Of a DNA stretch of 64,000 nt, positions 60,598-64,000 are shown piece after piece. The DNA is from JAIBBD01 sp041390685 (GTDB lineage: Bacteria; Chloroflexota; Dehalococcoidia; UBA2979), in NCBI GenBank assembly GCA_041390685.1, contig JAWKPL010000001.1, forward strand, positions 2,046,001-2,110,000. Reading direction: 5' to 3'. A program made the position numbers and the translations under genes. The notes beneath the pieces were generated by a model. That model saw nothing but the letters and a program-made list of their open reading frames with translations. It was not told the DNA's origin and made no database searches. Position 1 is the first letter of the stretch; every line of letters begins with the position of its first letter.

Positions 60598-61494
60598 GTG
60601 CCCGCCCTGCGTCTGCTCGCCCCTGCGAAGATCAACCTCGCCCTGGAGGTCACCGGGCGCCGTGCCGATGGGTACCACGACATCGACACCGTCATGACCA
60701 CCATCGATCTCGCCGACGCCGTCCGCCTCTCACCCGCGCCGGCCCTCGAGGTGATCCTTAGTGGCCCGGAGGCGGCCGGCATTGACCCGGACGATGACCT
60801 CGCGGGCCGCGCCGCGCGCGCGCTCGCTGACGCGGCCGGACGCGAGCCGGCGGTCCGCATCGAAGTCACGAAGCGCATCCCGTCGCCGGCGGGCCTGGGC
60901 GGAGGTTCCTCCGACGCTGCTGCCGTCCTCCGAGGCCTGAACGCCCTCTGGGGCCTCGACTGGCCGCTCGAACGGCTCGCCGAGGTCGCCGCGACCGTCG
61001 GCTCGGATGCCCCGTTCTTCCTCCACTGCGGCGCGGCTCGCTGCACCGGCCGCGGCGAGGTCGTGCAGCCGCTGCGCGACCTGAAGCCGCTGCGCCTGCT
61101 CGTGCTCGTCCCTCCCGTCGGCGCTCTGCAGAACAAGACTGCCCGCCGGTACGGCGCACTGACCCCTCACGACTTCACTGACGGCCACCGCTCGTGGCGT
61201 CTCTCCCAGCGGCTCGCTCGAGGCGCACCGCCCCCGACGAACGACCTCGTGAACGTGTTCGAGTCCGTCGTCGAGCGCACCGACGCCGAGCTCGTCGCGC
61301 ACTACGCCTCGTATCGCGCCGCCGGAGCCCCGCAGCTCCACCTCTGCGGCGCCGGTCCCGCCGTGTACGTCTTCGTACGCGAGGGCGCGCGCGTCGCCGA
61401 TCTCCGGCGCGGCTTCGAGGCCCTCGGCGCCGCCGTCTTCGAGGCGCGCACGCTGCCCCGCGCCGCCGCGCTCGCCGTCGTCCACGAGCCGTGA
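60598..61494 (+). CDS. ispE: 4-diphosphocytidyl-2-C-methyl-D-erythritol kinase
   Basis: 298 residues from GTG (PALRLLAPAKINLALEVTGR). GHMP-kinase motifs: APAKINLALEV with the catalytic Lys, RRADGYHDIDTVM, the phosphate loop PSPAGLGGGSSDAAAVLRGL, and a late CGAGPAVYVFV. It phosphorylates CDP-ME in the MEP isoprenoid pathway. The frame runs further upstream but that is antisense-like to rsmA coding. Its stop overlaps the next gene's GTG. Confidence 0.96.
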   Translation: MPALRLLAPAKINLALEVTGRRADGYHDIDTVMTTIDLADAVRLSPAPALEVILSGPEAAGIDPDDDLAGRAARALADAAGREPAVRIEVTKRIPSPAGLGGGSSDAAAVLRGLNALWGLDWPLERLAEVAATVGSDAPFFLHCGAARCTGRGEVVQPLRDLKPLRLLVLVPPVGALQNKTARRYGALTPHDFTDGHRSWRLSQRLARGAPPPTNDLVNVFESVVERTDAELVAHYASYRAAGAPQLHLCGAGPAVYVFVREGARVADLRRGFEALGAAVFEARTLPRAAALAVVHEP

Positions 61495-61910
61495 CGGCCG
61501 ACACGGCGCGCGCGCTCCTCGCCGGGTTCATCTCCGGTGCGGCTGGCGCCTTCGCGACCACGTTCCTCATCCTCGTCTTCATCTCCAGGAACAGCGCCTG
61601 GCAGCGGCTGCCGCAGAACCGCCGCGTCCCCATGCCGCTCGTCGGCGTCGTCTTCGTGAACCTGATGATGCTGCTCTGGACCGCGGCCGGGCTGGTGCTC
61701 GGCGCCATCTATTTGCGCGCCGAGTCAGACTGGGACGGCTCGATTGCGCTGCTCCCGAATTGGCGGTTCACCCTCGCGGTCAGCGCCGTCATCGCGCTAG
61801 CGCTGGCGACGGCCGCCATCGTCCGTGGACGCCTCGGCACGTTGGCGCCCCTCGTCGCCCTGATCGCTCACCTGGCCTTCGCGTGGATGCTGCCGAACCT
61901 GGCGCGCTAG
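61491..61910 (+). CDS. Small membrane protein, unknown function
   Basis: 139 residues starting at GTGA overlapping the ispE stop. Four hydrophobic segments can be counted (ALLAGFISGAAGAFATTFLI, PLVGVVFVNLMMLLWTAAGL, FTLAVSAVIALALATAAIV, LAPLVALIAHLAFAWMLP). No known motif. Translational coupling to ispE is the main clue, and might mean a role near isoprenoid or membrane synthesis, or only convenience. Confidence 0.7.
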   Translation: MTADTARALLAGFISGAAGAFATTFLILVFISRNSAWQRLPQNRRVPMPLVGVVFVNLMMLLWTAAGLVLGAIYLRAESDWDGSIALLPNWRFTLAVSAVIALALATAAIVRGRLGTLAPLVALIAHLAFAWMLPNLAR

Positions 61911-62057
61911 TCGGGCGCGGTCCCGGTCACGCGGCTCCGAGGTACGCCGGGGGGCAGGGTGGCACGTTCCTTTCGTCGTCCCGTATGCTCAGGAGACGGC
62001 AACCGAGGGAGGCTACCGCTGGAACCTACCCTGAACGACGGACTGAGCGCGACCATC

Positions 62058-62789
62058 ATGGACATGCACGTCCATACGATGGGTGCCTCCTCCGACTCCA
62101 TGCTCAAACCCGAGGACCTTCCCGAAATCGGCCGCGCCAACGGCCTGACGGGCTTCAACATCGCCGAGCACGACCAGGTCTGGGAACGGTACCGTCGTGA
62201 TGCCTACCACGAGGAGCACCGCGACATCTTCGCCAACTTCGGCATGGAGGTGTCCACCGATCACGGCCACATCCTCGCCATCGGCCTCGAAGGCTACATC
62301 AGCGGCATCCGCCGGCTCGCCCAGCTCCGCGAGGAGATCGACAAGGTCGGGGGCTTCCTCATCGTCGCCCACCCGTTCCGCCATGTCTTCGACCCCGTGA
62401 CGGCCATGCGCAAGGGCGGCCGGCCCTTCGACCTCACGCCCGAGCAGGCCGCCGAGTTGCCGGTCTTCAAGCTCGTAGACGCGATCGAGGTGGCCAACGG
62501 CTGCAACACCCCGCGTGAGAACGAGTTCGCCTACCAGGTCGCGAGGATCCTCGGGAAGTCTGGTACCGGCGGCAGTGATGCGCACTCCAACACCGGCATC
62601 GGCTTCTTCGCCACCGGCTTCCACCGCAGCATCACCACCCAGGCGGAGTTGCTCGAGGAGCTGCACGCCGGCCGCTTCGAGGCCGTGCACCGCACCCCCG
62701 CGGGCCGCCTCGTGAAGTTCGAGGTCGGCAGCATCGATGCCGCGCAGAACGACCGTGCACCCGCGTCGGAGCCGTCCGTCACGACCTGA
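62058..62789 (+). CDS. PHP-domain phosphoesterase
   Basis: 243 residues from the ATG just before the first metal motif, MDMHVHTMGASSDS; a CTG at 62019 preceded by GAGGGAGG could give a 13-residue longer form. The PHP signatures follow: GLTGFNIAEHDQVWERY, MEVSTDHGHILAIGLEGY, IVAHPFRHVFDP, and GGSDAHSNTGIGF. These residues bind two or three metal ions. Members are histidinol-phosphatase, 3',5'-nucleotide phosphatase or polymerase-associated esterases; this stand-alone type is unassigned. Confidence 0.85.
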   Translation: MDMHVHTMGASSDSMLKPEDLPEIGRANGLTGFNIAEHDQVWERYRRDAYHEEHRDIFANFGMEVSTDHGHILAIGLEGYISGIRRLAQLREEIDKVGGFLIVAHPFRHVFDPVTAMRKGGRPFDLTPEQAAELPVFKLVDAIEVANGCNTPRENEFAYQVARILGKSGTGGSDAHSNTGIGFFATGFHRSITTQAELLEELHAGRFEAVHRTPAGRLVKFEVGSIDAAQNDRAPASEPSVTT

Positions 62790-62849
62790 GCCTCAGGGCG
62801 TCGACGTAGTACGCTGCTCTCGTCCTCCCCGCCTGGACCGAGGAGCCGT

Positions 62850-64000
62850 GTGCCTGCTTTCGCGCACCGCGAATACGTCGCCATCGACCTCGAAACGACC
62901 GGCTTCGACCCGGCCGCGGACCGCATCATCGAGGTCGGCGCCGTACGCTTCGACCGCGCCGGCCATGCCCGGCGCTTCCAGTCGCTCGTGCAGCCCGGCC
63001 GTCCCATTCCGCCCTTCGTCCAGACGCTCACTGGCATCACGGACCACGATGTTGCCGATGCTCGCCTCCAACTCGATGTCATCGAGGAGCTGCGCGCCTT
63101 CGTCGACGGCTGCGAGGTCGTGGGGCATAACGTCCAGTTCGACCTGAGCTTCCTCCAGGCGGCTGGCCTGGCGTTCGACCGGCCGTCGCATGACACCTTT
63201 GACCTTGCCTCCGCGCTCCTGCCGGCGGCCACACGCCTCGGCCTCTCCTCGCTCGCCGCGACGCTCCGCATCGACATGCCGGTCGCCCACCGCGCGCTCG
63301 CCGACGCCGATGCGACTCACCGCGTCTTTCTCGACCTCCTCGACCGCCTCGAGGCGCTGCCCCGCGCCGTCCTGCTCGACCTCCTCAGCATCGCAGACCA
63401 GTCGGAGTGGTCCGCCCGCGCGCTGCTCCTCGAGACGCTCGAACGCGACGGCGGCGCCCCGCCCGCGCCCGCTGCCCCCCTGTCGTCGCTGGTGCTCGCG
63501 CCACCCACCCCCATCCCACCCCCGCTCGTCCCCCGTGACGATCAGCGTCCGGTGCACCGCCCCGACGTCGATGCGCTGTTCGCGGCGGCAGCCGCCAGCC
63601 CCCTGTTGCCCGGGTTCGAGGTGCGTGAGGGCCAGTTGGCCATGGCCCGAGCCGTGGCCACGAACATCGAGTACGCCGGCCACCTCGCCGTCGAGGCCGG
63701 GACCGGGACCGGTAAGTCCGTCGCCTACCTGTTGCCCTCCCTCCTGCACGCCCTCCGCAACGACGACCGCGTCGTCGTCTCCACGCACACGCTGAACCTC
63801 CAGGAGCAGCTCGCGCAGCATGACCTGCCCGCGGCGGCCGCCCTCGTCGAAGCCCACGAGGGGGTAGCGCCGGGTTCGCTGCGTGCCACGGTCCTCAAGG
63901 GCCGCGCCAACTACCTCTGCCTCGAGCGCTGGGCGGAGCTGCGCGCCACGCCCCAGCCCCGCAACCAGACCGAGGCGCGCCTCCACGCGCGCATCGCTGT
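62850..64000 (+). CDS. DnaQ-type 3'-5' exonuclease fused to DinG-like helicase (cut at window end)
   Basis: 383 residues are visible from GTG; the gene continues past the edge. Residues about 8-170 are a DEDDh exonuclease: YVAIDLETTGFDPAADRIIE, VVGHNVQFDLSFLQ, HRALADADATHRVFLDLL. A Pro-rich linker leads to an XPD/DinG-like SF2 helicase from about residue 255: LPGFEVREGQLAMARAVATN, Walker A AVEAGTGTGKSVAYL, VVSTHTLNLQEQL, and the first Cys of the Fe-S region, NYLCLERW. This is the Gram-positive DinG layout, probably active in DNA repair or replication conflicts. Confidence 0.9.
   Translation, partial: MPAFAHREYVAIDLETTGFDPAADRIIEVGAVRFDRAGHARRFQSLVQPGRPIPPFVQTLTGITDHDVADARLQLDVIEELRAFVDGCEVVGHNVQFDLSFLQAAGLAFDRPSHDTFDLASALLPAATRLGLSSLAATLRIDMPVAHRALADADATHRVFLDLLDRLEALPRAVLLDLLSIADQSEWSARALLLETLERDGGAPPAPAAPLSSLVLAPPTPIPPPLVPRDDQRPVHRPDVDALFAAAAASPLLPGFEVREGQLAMARAVATNIEYAGHLAVEAGTGTGKSVAYLLPSLLHALRNDDRVVVSTHTLNLQEQLAQHDLPAAAALVEAHEGVAPGSLRATVLKGRANYLCLERWAELRATPQPRNQTEARLHARIA

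Overview
The window is high-GC bacterial chromosome, gene-dense, and almost entirely housekeeping. I see no transposase, integrase, phage gene or CRISPR array. The best guess for the host is a Chloroflexota bacterium, possibly Dehalococcoidia/Tepidiformales-like. This rests on a malate dehydrogenase resembling the Chloroflexus enzyme as I remember it, a large Gram-positive-type SRP RNA, a T-box leader on thrS, a three-gene succinate dehydrogenase of the actinobacterial type, and many lipoprotein and Tat-lipoprotein signals. The phylum is an inference; it was not tested by a search.

Layout. 1-2129 is the end of an oligopeptide/dipeptide ABC operon (binding protein tail, two permeases). trmD and rplS follow (2186-3340). 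3417-5230 is a minus-strand pair of flavin-binding PNPOx-fold proteins, one fused to GAF and winged-helix-like regions. It is divergent from an FAD-linked oxidoreductase across a spacer with three phased TAGGAA repeats. 6948-13750 carries an acyl-CoA thioesterase, a CPA2 antiporter with a 26-residue membrane microORF upstream, two overlapping CaiB/BaiF CoA-transferases and two paralogous solute-binding lipoproteins. 13908-17518 is tig-clpP-clpX. 17605-19064 holds a zinc-ribbon membrane protein, a GNAT acetyltransferase and a NUDIX hydrolase.

19066-30489 is a central-carbon block. It has sdhCAB on the plus strand, a small operon (RsmC-like methyltransferase, YkgJ-like Cys cluster protein, Tat-lipoprotein metallopeptidase-like protein), and on the minus strand the run acyl-CoA carboxylase beta - icd - mdh - fumC. 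The biotin carboxylase and biotin carrier that would complete the carboxylase are at 44390-46440. 30573-33041 is envelope-related (LysM lipoprotein, M28 peptidase, small membrane protein).

33202-49841 is mostly translation. It contains rplY, a minus-strand run gatB-yvcK-secG-fmt-rlmN, a 57-residue YHS-like protein, pheT, a stand-alone 5' nuclease, infC-rpmI-rplT, and thrS with its T-box. One visibly lower-GC gene (47118-47750) sits downstream of thrS and is the only likely foreign insert. 50344-50849 has three tRNA genes (Val, Lys, Leu). The oppD-oppF ATPases follow, so peptide-transporter genes lie at both ends of the window. 53069-64000 has lepA, a lipoprotein, fabV, a methyltransferase, a 436-residue protein with a possible restriction-endonuclease-like C-terminus, the SRP RNA, rsmA, ispE, a small membrane protein, a PHP phosphoesterase and a DnaQ-DinG fusion cut by the window end.

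No complete new multi-gene system stands out. The most promising unexplained items are the 436-residue nuclease-like protein, the PNPOx/GAF/winged-helix pair with its phased upstream repeats, the low-GC membrane protein after thrS, and the microORF upstream of the antiporter.
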